A stretch of 64,000 nucleotides of DNA, taken from contig NZ_LVHI01000040.1 of the NCBI RefSeq assembly GCF_001645385.1, forward strand, positions 118,762 to 182,761, read 5' to 3'. The notes under the pieces were generated by a model. It saw nothing but the letters and a program-made list of their open reading frames with translations. It had not been told where the DNA came from and did no database searches. Each line of letters begins with the position of its first letter. Within the stretch, counting starts at the first letter, position 1. Below are positions 42,792-51,200 of the stretch, piece by piece. The translations under genes and the position numbers were made by a program. The DNA comes from Rhodococcoides kyotonense. GTDB lineage: Bacteria; Actinomycetota; Actinomycetes; Mycobacteriales; Mycobacteriaceae.

Positions 42792-43196
42792 ATGAGCCTG
42801 TTCATCACTTGCCCGGTCGACGACGTCCAACGCGCGACCGAGTTCTACACCGCACTCGGCTGGACCCTCAACGCCGACATGTCCGATCACAACGTGTCCT
42901 GCTTCGTGATCGCACCCGAGCAATACGTCATGCTCGGCAGCCGCGAGATGTACGCGAGCGTCGGCGGCACCGAAGAGCTGATCGGCGGACCCTCCACACC
43001 CTCGAAAGTCACGGTGTCCTTCGATCTCGACAGCCGCGAGGCAGTCGACGCACTCGTCGAACGTGCCGCCGCTGCGGGCGGGCGTATCGGCGACACCGAC
43101 GACTATCCCTTCATGTACCAACGCCAGTTCGACGACCCTGACGGCTACCACTACTCGCCGTTCTGGATGAAGCCGGACGTCGACACGACTGCATGA
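42792..43196 (+). CDS. VOC family (glyoxalase/bleomycin-resistance-like) protein
   Basis: A 134-aa protein of the lactoylglutathione lyase-like group that opens with LFITCPVDDVQRATEFYTALGW and ends FDDPDGYHYSPFWMKPD. The usual first His is Thr or Cys and the end lacks the Glu of true glyoxalases, so binding rather than catalysis is possible. Its stop overlaps the start of the HxlR gene (ATGA), linking it to that regulator. Confidence 0.83.
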   Translation: MSLFITCPVDDVQRATEFYTALGWTLNADMSDHNVSCFVIAPEQYVMLGSREMYASVGGTEELIGGPSTPSKVTVSFDLDSREAVDALVERAAAAGGRIGDTDDYPFMYQRQFDDPDGYHYSPFWMKPDVDTTA

Positions 43197-43471
43197 GCGA
43201 CCTCGCCGCCGCCCTCGACGTCGTAGGAGCGCGGTGGGCGCTGCTGATCGTCGAGCGGCTGCTAGACGGGCCCCAGCGATACGGCGACCTGCAACGTGAC
43301 CTCGGAGTGCCGACGAACATGCTCGCAACCCGCCTGCGCGAGCTCGAAGCGGCAGGCGTCCTCACCCGTCTACCCCTGCGGCACAACACACGGGCCTACG
43401 CACTCACCGACCGCGGACACGACCTCCGCGAGGCCATCGATGCGCTCGGACGTTGGGCGGCCGACCTCTAG
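43193..43471 (+). CDS. HxlR-type winged-helix transcriptional regulator
   Basis: A 92-aa HxlR/MarR-like regulator with the typical opening LDVVGARWALLIVERLLDGPQRYGDL and the wing DLGVPTNMLATRLRELEAAGVLTR, ending in a helix with LGRWAADL. These act as local repressors of the neighbouring gene. It is translationally coupled to the VOC gene and probably controls it. Confidence 0.9.
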   Translation: MSDLAAALDVVGARWALLIVERLLDGPQRYGDLQRDLGVPTNMLATRLRELEAAGVLTRLPLRHNTRAYALTDRGHDLREAIDALGRWAADL

Positions 43472-43483
43472 GTCTATCGAATT

Positions 43484-44527
43484 TCAGGTGTGTGGGATCA
43501 CGACCGCGCGTCCATTGATCTGTCCACGCGCGAGCTTGTCATACGCTTCGGCGGCTTCGTCGAGCGTGAATGTTTCGACTTCGACCTGCAGCTGGCCGCG
43601 TCTGGCCATGGCGAAGACTTCGATCAGTTCGCTTCGGCTTCCCCAATACGGTGATCTGACATCGACGTCGAACGCTGTGGTCTGAAATCCCACCGGCAAC
43701 TTTCCCCCGCCGATGCCGATGATGGAGACGTCGCCTTCGGCGCCTACTACCGCTGCGGCTGTGGTGACGGTTGATTGGCTCCCGACGAAGTCGAAAACCG
43801 ACTGAACCCCTGCGGGCCCGGCCAGCGTACGGATGGTCGCTATCGCTTCGTGATCGCTCTGGATGGCGTGGTGTGCCCCGTGTCGAAGGGCCAGTTCGAG
43901 TTTCGCTTCGGTCAGATCGGTGGCGATGACCGTCGAGCCGGTCAGCTGCCGCAGTATTTGGACGGCGACGTGGCCCAGACCCCCCACCCCGATAACCAGA
44001 GCTGTGCTTCCGGCGGTGAGTTTGGGAATCGATTTCTTGATTGCGTGATAGGGAGTCAGGCCGGCGTCGGTCAGCGACACGTTCGCTACAGGGTCGAGGT
44101 CGTGGAGAGGGACGAGATGGCGAACGTCGCCGACGATCATGTACTCGGCGATTGCCCCGGGAGAACCCAGCCCGGGAGGGCGGATGGACAAAGATCGTGC
44201 ATGGATACAGTAATTCTCCTTTCCCACAGCACATTTCACGCAAAGACCACAGCCCCACGGTCCGTAGACGGCCACCGCATCGCCTATTCCGACACCGCCG
44301 ACTCCCTCGCCCAAAGCATCGACGACGCCTGCTCCTTCGTGGCCGAGCGTCAGCGGTAGTCGGCCGAAGCGGAAAGCCGATTCTGGTGTGTTCATGACAA
44401 CGTGGTCCGAATGACAAAGGCCAGCTGCTGTCACTTTCAGGCGAATTTGTCCCGGTTGCGGATCGGGTGTCGGAATGTCCACCACTTCCGGAACGTGCCC
44501 GAAGACGCGGTACTGCAGGGCTTTCAC
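43484..44527 (-). CDS. Zinc-dependent secondary alcohol dehydrogenase, ADH-A-like
   Basis: A 347-aa medium-chain dehydrogenase. Catalytic zinc ligands are C38 and H63-E64 (GLCHSDH, GHEGAGVV), structural zinc ligands C93, C96, C99 and C107 (CGLCVKC...C), and the NAD motif is GVGGLGHV. Long stretches such as AVYGPWGCG, PPGLGSPG-AEYMIV and LTDAGLTPYHAI match the Rhodococcus ruber ADH-A as I recall it. That enzyme oxidises secondary alcohols and reduces ketones with broad scope. It converges on the HxlR gene at 12 bp. Confidence 0.92.
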   Translation of the reverse strand: MKALQYRVFGHVPEVVDIPTPDPQPGQIRLKVTAAGLCHSDHVVMNTPESAFRFGRLPLTLGHEGAGVVDALGEGVGGVGIGDAVAVYGPWGCGLCVKCAVGKENYCIHARSLSIRPPGLGSPGAIAEYMIVGDVRHLVPLHDLDPVANVSLTDAGLTPYHAIKKSIPKLTAGSTALVIGVGGLGHVAVQILRQLTGSTVIATDLTEAKLELALRHGAHHAIQSDHEAIATIRTLAGPAGVQSVFDFVGSQSTVTTAAAVVGAEGDVSIIGIGGGKLPVGFQTTAFDVDVRSPYWGSRSELIEVFAMARRGQLQVEVETFTLDEAAEAYDKLARGQINGRAVVIPHT

Positions 44528-44675
44528 TTATTCTCCTTCGGGTCGAGCGCTGTCGACGAGATGCCCGTGACGCCGTGCCGCGGTCCTCCGTGGCGCAGGG
44601 GTCGTGTCGGCGGGTATTGCGGCTGACCGAAACCCCGGTACGCGTGCACTGATCTGCGTGACTCGTTCTCGTGCA

Positions 44676-46172
44676 TTAGTTTTCGGACGGGGTGATCGAC
44701 GTTGCGTCCCGCGCGGCCTCCCGGGGAAGCACCGGGGCCGGGCCCTGACTTGTTCGTGGCCTGGTTCGAGCGGCCAAAACCAGCAGTAGCGCGACAGTTG
44801 CAATGACCGCTTGAACCGCCCACGAGGTCGAAAATGCGCTCCAGGGCAGCGTCGCACCGTCGTCGCCCGAGCCTCCCGTGAGAACGGCTCCGCATACCTG
44901 GGCGCCGATCGTTCCCGCAACGGCTTGAATGGCGAAGTTCAGCCCGTTGAATTCGGTCACCTTTTCAGCCGGTACGCCACTGACAACCAGGTTCAGCGAC
45001 TGAGTCATCGAGACACTGATCCCGAAATTGACGAACAACGCCGCCGCCAAGATGGTGACGATGCTGCCGCGTTCTCCCAGGCCGATCATGATTGCCGCAC
45101 CGAACATGATCGCGATCGGTCCGATGGCGGACGCGAATCGTGGTCCGACCTTCCTGTCCAGGAAGGAGATCAGGGGGGCGGTCAGTCCCATCAACATAGC
45201 CGACACGAGCACAAGTGAGGTGGCCGTCGCGGACCTGCCCAATCCGTGAGACACCGAGTCCGGGAGCTGCATCTGCAACGGAACGCTGATCAGGGTGGCA
45301 TTGATCGAGAACCCGGCGAGGAACATCATCCCCGACGCCGCCACGACAGTGAGGCTTCCCATCAAGCGAATGTCGACGAGGGGTTGATCGACGGTGAGTT
45401 CTCGACGGATGAACAGGAGGAGACCCAGTAGCCCAGCGGCGGTCAGTAGAACGAACTTCGGCGACAGCCACCCCCACTGCGGGGCGAACGTCAAGGCGAG
45501 CAACACACATGCGAGCCCCGCCGCCAGGAGGAGGCTGCCGACGACATCGAGACTCGGCCGCTCGCCACTGCGTAGTCGTGGCGAACGCGGTACGAAGACC
45601 CACACGGCTACGAAGCACAACGTCAAGGCAACGAACGGCACCCAGAAAAGCCATCGGTAAGAAAGGTAGTCGGCTATCGGTCCGGCAATCATCGTCCCGG
45701 CCGCGGTACTGGCGAAGATTGCTGCAACCATGAAACCGTTCGCAGATTTGGTGCGGGACTCGGTTTGCGTGTCGCGGATGATGCCGATCGCCAGGGGCAC
45801 GGTACTCAGGCCGATACCTTGCAGGAGTTGGCCGGCGATCAGCATGCTGATCGACGACGACAGGGCAGACGTCAACGTGCCGAGCGCCACGATGGTCAGC
45901 ACGACGAGAAGTGCCCGTCGTTTGTCCCAAACCTCCCCGAGTCTGCTGACAATGGGGGTAGCGATCGTTCCGGTCAGCAGTACGCCCGTCAGCACCCACG
46001 CAATGGTCGACGCAGGAGCCTGAAACTCTTCTTGCAGAACGGGGAGCGCTGGAGGTGTTACCGACTCGTTGAGTCCTTTGAAGGCTGCCACACAGGCAAT
46101 CGACGTAGCGAGGACGGCGGTGGCGTTGGTTCGTACCTGTGCGTGTGACATGCGAGTTCTGTTCAAGCGCAT
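44676..46172 (-). CDS. MFS multidrug exporter (DHA2-like, 14 TMS)
   Basis: A 498-aa transporter of the EmrB/QacA type: SVTPPALPVLQEEFQAPASTIAWVLTGVLL in helix 1-2, GEVWDKRRALL as loop 2-3, and IAGQLLQGIGLSTVPLAIG as helix 4. About 14 hydrophobic stretches are present. The true start is the ATG at 46172 with GAAGGAG upstream. A leader of about 340 nt precedes it, holding a 50-codon ORF with its own ribosome binding site, so expression may be controlled in the leader. The divergent regulator beyond is LysR-type, but on the same strand. Confidence 0.87.
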   Translation of the reverse strand: MRLNRTRMSHAQVRTNATAVLATSIACVAAFKGLNESVTPPALPVLQEEFQAPASTIAWVLTGVLLTGTIATPIVSRLGEVWDKRRALLVVLTIVALGTLTSALSSSISMLIAGQLLQGIGLSTVPLAIGIIRDTQTESRTKSANGFMVAAIFASTAAGTMIAGPIADYLSYRWLFWVPFVALTLCFVAVWVFVPRSPRLRSGERPSLDVVGSLLLAAGLACVLLALTFAPQWGWLSPKFVLLTAAGLLGLLLFIRRELTVDQPLVDIRLMGSLTVVAASGMMFLAGFSINATLISVPLQMQLPDSVSHGLGRSATATSLVLVSAMLMGLTAPLISFLDRKVGPRFASAIGPIAIMFGAAIMIGLGERGSIVTILAAALFVNFGISVSMTQSLNLVVSGVPAEKVTEFNGLNFAIQAVAGTIGAQVCGAVLTGGSGDDGATLPWSAFSTSWAVQAVIATVALLLVLAARTRPRTSQGPAPVLPREAARDATSITPSEN

Positions 46173-46332
46173 GAGCGCTCCTTCGAGGAGGGAGATGGCA
46201 GACCGCGCATCGTTGCGCTGGCCGTCGGAATGGACGCCGGTAGAGTTTGCTGTGGGAAGAGATAATCCATGAGTCTGTTCGGTGGCGCGCAATCGCCCGA
46301 GTTCGTGCACGCGACGCGTGCCGCCTGCCACG

Positions 46333-46485
46333 TCAAGTAACGACGTCGAGGACGAAAAGCTCTGTAGCAGGCGACGTTTGCGGTACACCCGTGTTCTGTT
46401 CGTCGGGCGGCAGTTCTGCAACACCAGACCCGAGCTTGACGTAGCGCGTGCGACTTGCGCTGCGACGTAGGGCGATGGTGACCAT
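46333..46485 (-). CDS. Candidate leader peptide ORF upstream of the MFS exporter
   Basis: A 50-codon frame opening MVTIALRRSASRTRYV and ending FVLDVVT. Its ATG is preceded by AAGGAG at the ideal 9-bp spacing and by a promoter 33 bp upstream, so it is probably translated. It resembles no family I know and has no signal peptide. A hairpin follows its stop by about 12 bp. The exporter start is 160 nt further on. It may be a regulatory leader that senses translation, or an independent small protein. Confidence 0.45.
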   Translation of the reverse strand: MVTIALRRSASRTRYVKLGSGVAELPPDEQNTGVPQTSPATELFVLDVVT

Positions 46486-46517
46486 GCCAGACAACTCCTT
46501 GAATGTGAGTCAAAATT

Positions 46518-46547
46518 AACATAGATCTGGTGGTGTGATCTTGTCAA
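46518..46547 (-). promoter_or_regulatory. Promoter of the leader ORF-MFS exporter transcript
   Basis: On the minus strand TTGACA (46547-46542) and TATGTT (46523-46518) are separated by 18 bp, a good primary-sigma promoter. Direct AGATC repeats lie within the spacer. Confidence 0.65.
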
Positions 46548-46782
46548 CACCTGGAGTACGCGTCGTGTACCGGTAGCGTCGGATTCAAATCCACAGTGGA
46601 GTGCATCATTTCGCGCTGCCATCGACAGGCCGCGTTGCGTGACCGACGAGCAGCGATAGAGTGTCGTGGACGATACCGTGAATTATCCTTAACTGCTTGT
46701 CGAATCGTCTCGGTCGCCCGACCACGCAGTCGTCGACGTGCGCCGAGCTTGCCCTGCCTTTGGGTGTTCGTGCTTGCATGGG

Positions 46783-47673
46783 CTAGGTGGCGCGTTCTGT
46801 GTCTTCGACGAGTTCCAGCAACGCTTCGACCGCCGTGGTGGTAGGCCGCACAGCCGATGTAGCTACGGACAGGGCGAGAGTCAGATCGGCGTCGACTACG
46901 GGGACGACAGGTAGGTCGATGACGGCGTCGAGGATGTAGCGCGGCAACAGCGCGACTCCGAGGCCATGGCGGACGTAGTCGACGCCGGTGGCGAGATCGG
47001 TTATCTCGATGCTGACACGACGCTGTATCCCCGCGTGATCGAAGGCGCGATCGATCACCGTCCTGGTGCCGTATCCGACTGGGGCGTCGATGAAGTCGAG
47101 CCCGGCCAGGTCAGCGATCGAAGCTCCGTTGCTGCCGTCGAGTACATACTCGTGCGGTATCACCAGATCCAACACCGAGAACGCGAGACTGCGTAGGACG
47201 ACACCCGCTGGACGTTCTTCCGGTTGGGACACGAATGCCAGGTCGAGACTGCCGTCCGCGACTGCTTCGAGAAGACCCTGTGTCCCTGACGGGGCGGCCC
47301 TGGTCAACAGCCGCACGCGTGGGTAACGACGGTGGTAGTGGCCGAGTAGTTTGGGAAGATCGTACAGAGTGATCGATCCGATGATTCCGATACGCAGAGA
47401 ACCGCGTAACCCGCCGTTGACCTCATCGACGACCTCCCGCGCAGACCGAGCAGCCTCGAGCACCGCCCGTGCCCGCGGCAACAGTGCCGCACCAGCATCG
47501 GTCAGTAGAACGCGCTTGGAGTTGCGATCGAGCAGGGTCGCCCCGAGCTCGCGCTCTAGCGCTTTGATCGCTGCCGAGACGGCCGACTGCACGATGTGCA
47601 GTCGGCCGGCGGCGCGAGTGAAATTCCGTTCGTCGGCAACTGCGACGAAGTACTCGAGATGACGTAGCTCCAT
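46783..47673 (-). CDS. LysR family transcriptional regulator
   Basis: A 296-aa LysR protein. The helix-turn-helix is at residues about 15-45 (NFTRAAGRLHIVQSAVSAAIKALERELGATLL), followed by a two-lobed effector domain (GSLRIGIIGSITL, LDLAFVSQP, GLGVALLPRYI). I start at the MELRHLEYF codon, the usual LysR opening. It is divergent from the second MFS gene, which it probably controls, and lies downstream of nothing else on its strand. Confidence 0.9.
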   Translation of the reverse strand: MELRHLEYFVAVADERNFTRAAGRLHIVQSAVSAAIKALERELGATLLDRNSKRVLLTDAGAALLPRARAVLEAARSAREVVDEVNGGLRGSLRIGIIGSITLYDLPKLLGHYHRRYPRVRLLTRAAPSGTQGLLEAVADGSLDLAFVSQPEERPAGVVLRSLAFSVLDLVIPHEYVLDGSNGASIADLAGLDFIDAPVGYGTRTVIDRAFDHAGIQRRVSIEITDLATGVDYVRHGLGVALLPRYILDAVIDLPVVPVVDADLTLALSVATSAVRPTTTAVEALLELVEDTERAT

Positions 47674-47793
47674 TGAACAAGAATCTCCGTTCGCGATAGT
47701 TTCGAGCTGCTTTTCATGTTGGACTGCGAACTGTGTCGACGGAGAGAATTCTCTCGTCGAACCTTCTTCCACATCTCGCATCGGAGTCATTCA

Positions 47794-49041
47794 TTGATCT
47801 CGCATAGAAACAGCTCAGATTTTGCGCGGCATGCACACCGCTGCGAAAATCGCCGCCACGGCGTCGGATTCTGGATCGTGGCGGTTGCATTTCTGACTGC
47901 AATGGCATTTTCCACAGCACCTAGCCCGCTCTACCCGATTTATCAACAGCTCAACTTGCTTTCGACATTCACCGTGACTGTCGTTTTCGCGGTGTATGCC
48001 CTCGGGGTGGTGTTCAGCCTGTTACTGGTCGGCCACGTATCCGACTTGGTGGGGCGTAAGAAAATCCTGATTCCGGCACTGCTACTGGAGTTGGGTGCGG
48101 CAGTCCTGTTCATGACGAGCAGCTCACTGGTTGTGCTTCTGATTGCCCGGTTCGTGACGGGTCTGGGCATCGGGATTCTGACTGCCACTGCAACGGCGTA
48201 TTTGTACGAACTGCACGCTCGACACCGTCCCGATCGGCCGAGCCACCGCTTCGACAATGTTTCGACCCTTGCCAATATCGGCGGTCTCGGGGTCGGCCCG
48301 CTGATTGCGGGGGCACTGTCGCAGTGGACCGACGCGCCCCTGCAGGCACCTTACGTCGTGTTTGCGGTAGCGCTGGCGGCAGTAACCGTTGCGGTCGTCA
48401 TCGTTCCCGAGACCACCGTTGCGCCGTCCGTGCGCATCGCATATCGCCCGCAACGAATCGGTGTCGGTCAGGGTGATCGGCCGCGCTACATCGCCGCCGC
48501 GACGATCGGCTTTGCGTCATTCGCCGTGATCGGATTGTTCACCTCTGTCGCGACGGGATTCGTTGCGGGAACCCTGCACCAAACGTCTCGGATGCTCAGC
48601 GGTCTGATCCTGTTCCTGGTGTTCGGGGCTGCTGCGCTATCGGGAACATCGACGCGTCGCCTGTCGCCCCATGTGAAAGCACGGTCGGGAATGGGCGCCA
48701 TGATGGCCGGCATGGCGGCCATCATGGCGGGCAGTGCGGGCCAGCACTTTGTCGTCTTCGTCGTTGGAGGTGTCAGCGCGGGTGCCGGGGCCGGAATTCT
48801 GTTCAAGAGCTCGGTCGCCACTGTGGCAGCGATGGCAGTGCCCGCTGCTCGAAGCGAGGCGCTCGCTGGACTGTTCTTCGTGTCCTATCTGGGCCTGAGC
48901 TTGCCGGTATTGAGCGTAGGGGTCACGACACACTTCGTCGCGCTCTCGACGGCTATCTCAATTCTCGTGGGAGTGGTACTCGTGCTGCTGTCGACGGTTG
49001 CTTGGTTTACGCGTGGCACGTTCGTCGCCCGCTCGAAATAG
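47794..49041 (+). CDS. MFS transporter
   Basis: A 12-TMS major facilitator of about 415 aa: FWIVAVAFLTAMAFSTAPSPLYPIYQQ forms helix 1, and GHVSDLVGRKKILIP is the loop 2-3 motif. The start is uncertain. A TTG at 47794 has GGAG at 47783-47786 and leaves a short N-terminal tail; the ATG at 47716 would add 26 residues with no ribosome binding site. It is divergent from the LysR gene. The export or import substrate is unknown. An odd perfect inverted repeat lies in the coding sequence at 48696-48729. Confidence 0.8.
   Translation: MISHRNSSDFARHAHRCENRRHGVGFWIVAVAFLTAMAFSTAPSPLYPIYQQLNLLSTFTVTVVFAVYALGVVFSLLLVGHVSDLVGRKKILIPALLLELGAAVLFMTSSSLVVLLIARFVTGLGIGILTATATAYLYELHARHRPDRPSHRFDNVSTLANIGGLGVGPLIAGALSQWTDAPLQAPYVVFAVALAAVTVAVVIVPETTVAPSVRIAYRPQRIGVGQGDRPRYIAAATIGFASFAVIGLFTSVATGFVAGTLHQTSRMLSGLILFLVFGAAALSGTSTRRLSPHVKARSGMGAMMAGMAAIMAGSAGQHFVVFVVGGVSAGAGAGILFKSSVATVAAMAVPAARSEALAGLFFVSYLGLSLPVLSVGVTTHFVALSTAISILVGVVLVLLSTVAWFTRGTFVARSK
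48696..48729 (+). repeat. Perfect inverted repeat within the MFS coding sequence
   Basis: CGCCATGATGGCC (48696-48708) and GGCCATCATGGCG (48717-48729) are perfect 13-bp arms around 8 nt. The encoded stretch is GAMMAGMAAIMAG, a Met/Ala/Gly-rich membrane helix, so the repeat may simply follow from codon choice. Confidence 0.6.
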
Positions 49042-49088
49042 GTGCCGAGGACTCATCGACCTGTCGATCGGTCAGCGGTTGCACTGCG

Positions 49089-49730
49089 CTATGGGCTGGT
49101 CGAGTCTGTTCGAACGCTTCGAACAGTCGGCCGCGGCGCCGTCAACGCCTGGAGCGCGGCGTTCGACATGGTCGCGATAGTGGCGTCTTGATCCAACCCT
49201 CGGTTGAGCGTAGGAAGCGTATTGAGCATCGAGAACACCGAATGCGTCAGAAGTCGAACCTCGGGCTCGGACAAGTCCGGACGCAACGGTGCAACGATCG
49301 AAATCCACTCCTCGGCGTATTGGTTCATAGCGCGGCGGATACGACGACGGTCCACTTCAGGAAATGCATGCTCGTTCTTGAGAAAGATCAGCGTCGTCGG
49401 CGCAGCGGACAATACAGACCGGATATGAAAATCGACCAAGGCCTCCAACGCGTCGCGCGGTTCTGATACCGATTCGACTGTCTCACGCGCATATTTCTGG
49501 AGAAATTCGAGAGGGTTTTCCACCACGGCGATGAGCAATGCCTGCTTGTTCTGGAAGTGGCGGTACAGTCCCGGCCCCGAGATGCCGGCCTGGGCACACA
49601 CCATTTCCACGGTCACCGAATCGTAAGCGTTGTGTAGAAACAGGTCGGCAGCAACGCGCAAGAGGGCCTCCCGGCGAGTACGGCGCGCTGCCGGTTCCAT
49701 CCTCGCATCCCGTGCGTCAGTCATGCTCAT
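49089..49730 (-). CDS. TetR family transcriptional regulator
   Basis: A 213-aa TetR protein with an N-terminal DNA-binding domain (RREALLRVAADLFLHNAYDSVTVEMVCAQAG, GPGLYRHFQNKQALL) and a C-terminal part resembling AcrR-type regulators with an FLKNEHAFPEVDRR segment. It is divergent from the luciferase-like monooxygenase gene and its operon. GTTAAC boxes lie at its own start and in the spacer, and one covers the -10 of the monooxygenase promoter. It is therefore the likely repressor of the 50-63 kb operon. Confidence 0.9.
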   Translation of the reverse strand: MSMTDARDARMEPAARRTRREALLRVAADLFLHNAYDSVTVEMVCAQAGISGPGLYRHFQNKQALLIAVVENPLEFLQKYARETVESVSEPRDALEALVDFHIRSVLSAAPTTLIFLKNEHAFPEVDRRRIRRAMNQYAEEWISIVAPLRPDLSEPEVRLLTHSVFSMLNTLPTLNRGLDQDATIATMSNAALQALTAPRPTVRSVRTDSTSP

Positions 49731-50010
49731 ACGTTAACCACCGTTCGTCGGTTCTGAAGCCACCGCACCTGTGCGATCTCGCATCGACAGCCGCAGGCGG
49801 CTTCAATGTTAACAGTCAGTAACTCGATACATGTCGCAATGCGAAAAGCGAGCATCGCGCCTCGCATCAGGTGTGTAGCTTTCGCGCAAGTCTTCGCTGT
49901 TGAAACGTTCTGTGGAGAAAATCCGCCGAATCTGTTGACATGGACGGTGACTGAGCTTACGTTAATCATCATTCACATCACTGCATCACTGACCGGAAGG
50001 GTTGAGGACG
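49731..50010. promoter_or_regulatory. Divergent regulatory region with three GTTAA boxes
   Basis: 280 bp. GTTAAC lies at 49733-49738 and 49808-49813, and GTTAAT at 49961-49966, each within a wider (A/T)(C/T)GTTAA pattern. The promoter for the rightward operon is TTGACA (49935-49940), 17 bp, TACGTT (49958-49963); the third box overlaps its -10. The first box overlaps the tetR start, which fits autoregulation. Confidence 0.6.
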
Positions 50011-51189
50011 ATGCGATTCATTTTCATGAGTGAGGGCGAGACGCCCGCGGGCCACACGCACGAGCACCGCTACCGAGAACTCATCGATGAAGTTCTGCTG
50101 GCAGAGGAGGTGGGCTTCGACGCTTTCGGCACTTCCGAGCAGCATGTTGCCATCGGTACAGCGACGACGTCGGCACCCGAGGTGATCTACCCGTATCTAA
50201 TGGCGCGTACGAGCCGCATTCGGTTCATCCACCTGGTGACCCTTCTGCCCACGCGCATCAACCACGCTCTCCGTGTGGCGGAAAGGCTCGCCACCGAGGA
50301 CATTCTTTCCAACGGACGCGTGGAACTGGGTGTGGGACGCGGTAACACCACACTCGCTCTGCGAGCGTTCGAAGTCTCGCCTGCGGAGAACAAGGCGCAA
50401 CAGCTCGAGGGTCTCGAGGTAATACGTCGTGCGTTGCACAACGACGTCTTCTCTTTCGTGGGCGAACATTACAAGATCCCTCCACGAAGCCTGGTGCCTA
50501 GGGGAATTCAGACTCCGTACCCCCCGATTCACATGGCAACCGGCTCGCCCGAGTCGGTTCGCGCCGCGGCCGAGCTGGGGGTCGGAGCCATCGTCGGAGG
50601 GTTCTATCTCGGCTTCGAGTTCCTCGAGAACATGCTGAGAATCTACGACGAGGCGCTCGCAGGCGCGGCGCACACCTACCCGCTACAGGCACAAAAGCTG
50701 GTGGCAGTCGGTGGCGGGATGCACTGCGCCGAAACCCGGGACGAGGCGCAGCACTGGGCGCGGAAGTTGACAGAATCGGTCGCTCTGTCGACCGACGCCT
50801 ACCAGCGACTGTCGAAGCTGTCGAGCGACTATCAGTACATGGGAGCGGTCAAAGACCTCGACTTCCACGACGAGCGGTACATGTTCGAAGATTCGTCGGG
50901 CTTCATCGTCGGCGATCCCGACGATTGCATCGCGCAGGTTCAGCGGTTCGCCGACCTCGGTGTCGATTCCTTGGTAATGCGCATCGACGGACTCCCGCAC
51001 AGAGAACTCATGAAGTCGATCGAATTGTTCGGCAAATACGTGATCCCGCACTTCAAGAACCCGCGTGCGGTCGTGCGCAGTCCGGAAAAAGTGCTCGACG
51101 ACATTCGGGCCGCACGGCCCGACCACTACGCCGAGGTCGAAGCGCTCGCCGCGGCTGACAACACCCGATCACACGCACCATCGAAGTAG
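50011..51189 (+). CDS. LLM-class flavin-dependent monooxygenase
   Basis: A 392-aa luciferase-like TIM-barrel protein: RFIFMSEGETPAGHTHEHRY, FDAFGTSEQHV, LPTRINHALRVAERLATEDILSNGRVELGVGRGN and GPIQ-type segment PPIHMATGSPESVRAAAELGV. In this family the barrel binds FMNH2 supplied by a reductase, or F420. A flavin reductase is encoded in the same operon (55696), which favours FMN. It heads the operon, with the start at the ATG after GGAAGGG. It probably oxygenates the initial substrate. Confidence 0.87.
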   Translation: MRFIFMSEGETPAGHTHEHRYRELIDEVLLAEEVGFDAFGTSEQHVAIGTATTSAPEVIYPYLMARTSRIRFIHLVTLLPTRINHALRVAERLATEDILSNGRVELGVGRGNTTLALRAFEVSPAENKAQQLEGLEVIRRALHNDVFSFVGEHYKIPPRSLVPRGIQTPYPPIHMATGSPESVRAAAELGVGAIVGGFYLGFEFLENMLRIYDEALAGAAHTYPLQAQKLVAVGGGMHCAETRDEAQHWARKLTESVALSTDAYQRLSKLSSDYQYMGAVKDLDFHDERYMFEDSSGFIVGDPDDCIAQVQRFADLGVDSLVMRIDGLPHRELMKSIELFGKYVIPHFKNPRAVVRSPEKVLDDIRAARPDHYAEVEALAAADNTRSHAPSK

Positions 51190-51200
51190 AAGGAGTTCTG

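Larger units (their letters stand above)
46173..46782. other. Long upstream region of the MFS exporter
   Basis: 610 bp between the exporter and the LysR gene. It holds the leader ORF (46333-46485), a hairpin right after it (GCACGC at 46307-46312 and GCGTGC at 46316-46321) and the promoter at 46518-46547. The remaining 230 bp toward the LysR stop show nothing recognisable. Confidence 0.5.

Noticed and set aside
46783..47673. LysR gene as regulator of the exporter at 44676
   Set aside because: It is on the same strand with a 610-bp gap and a separate promoter; its divergent partner is the MFS gene at 47794, which fits LysR habits better.
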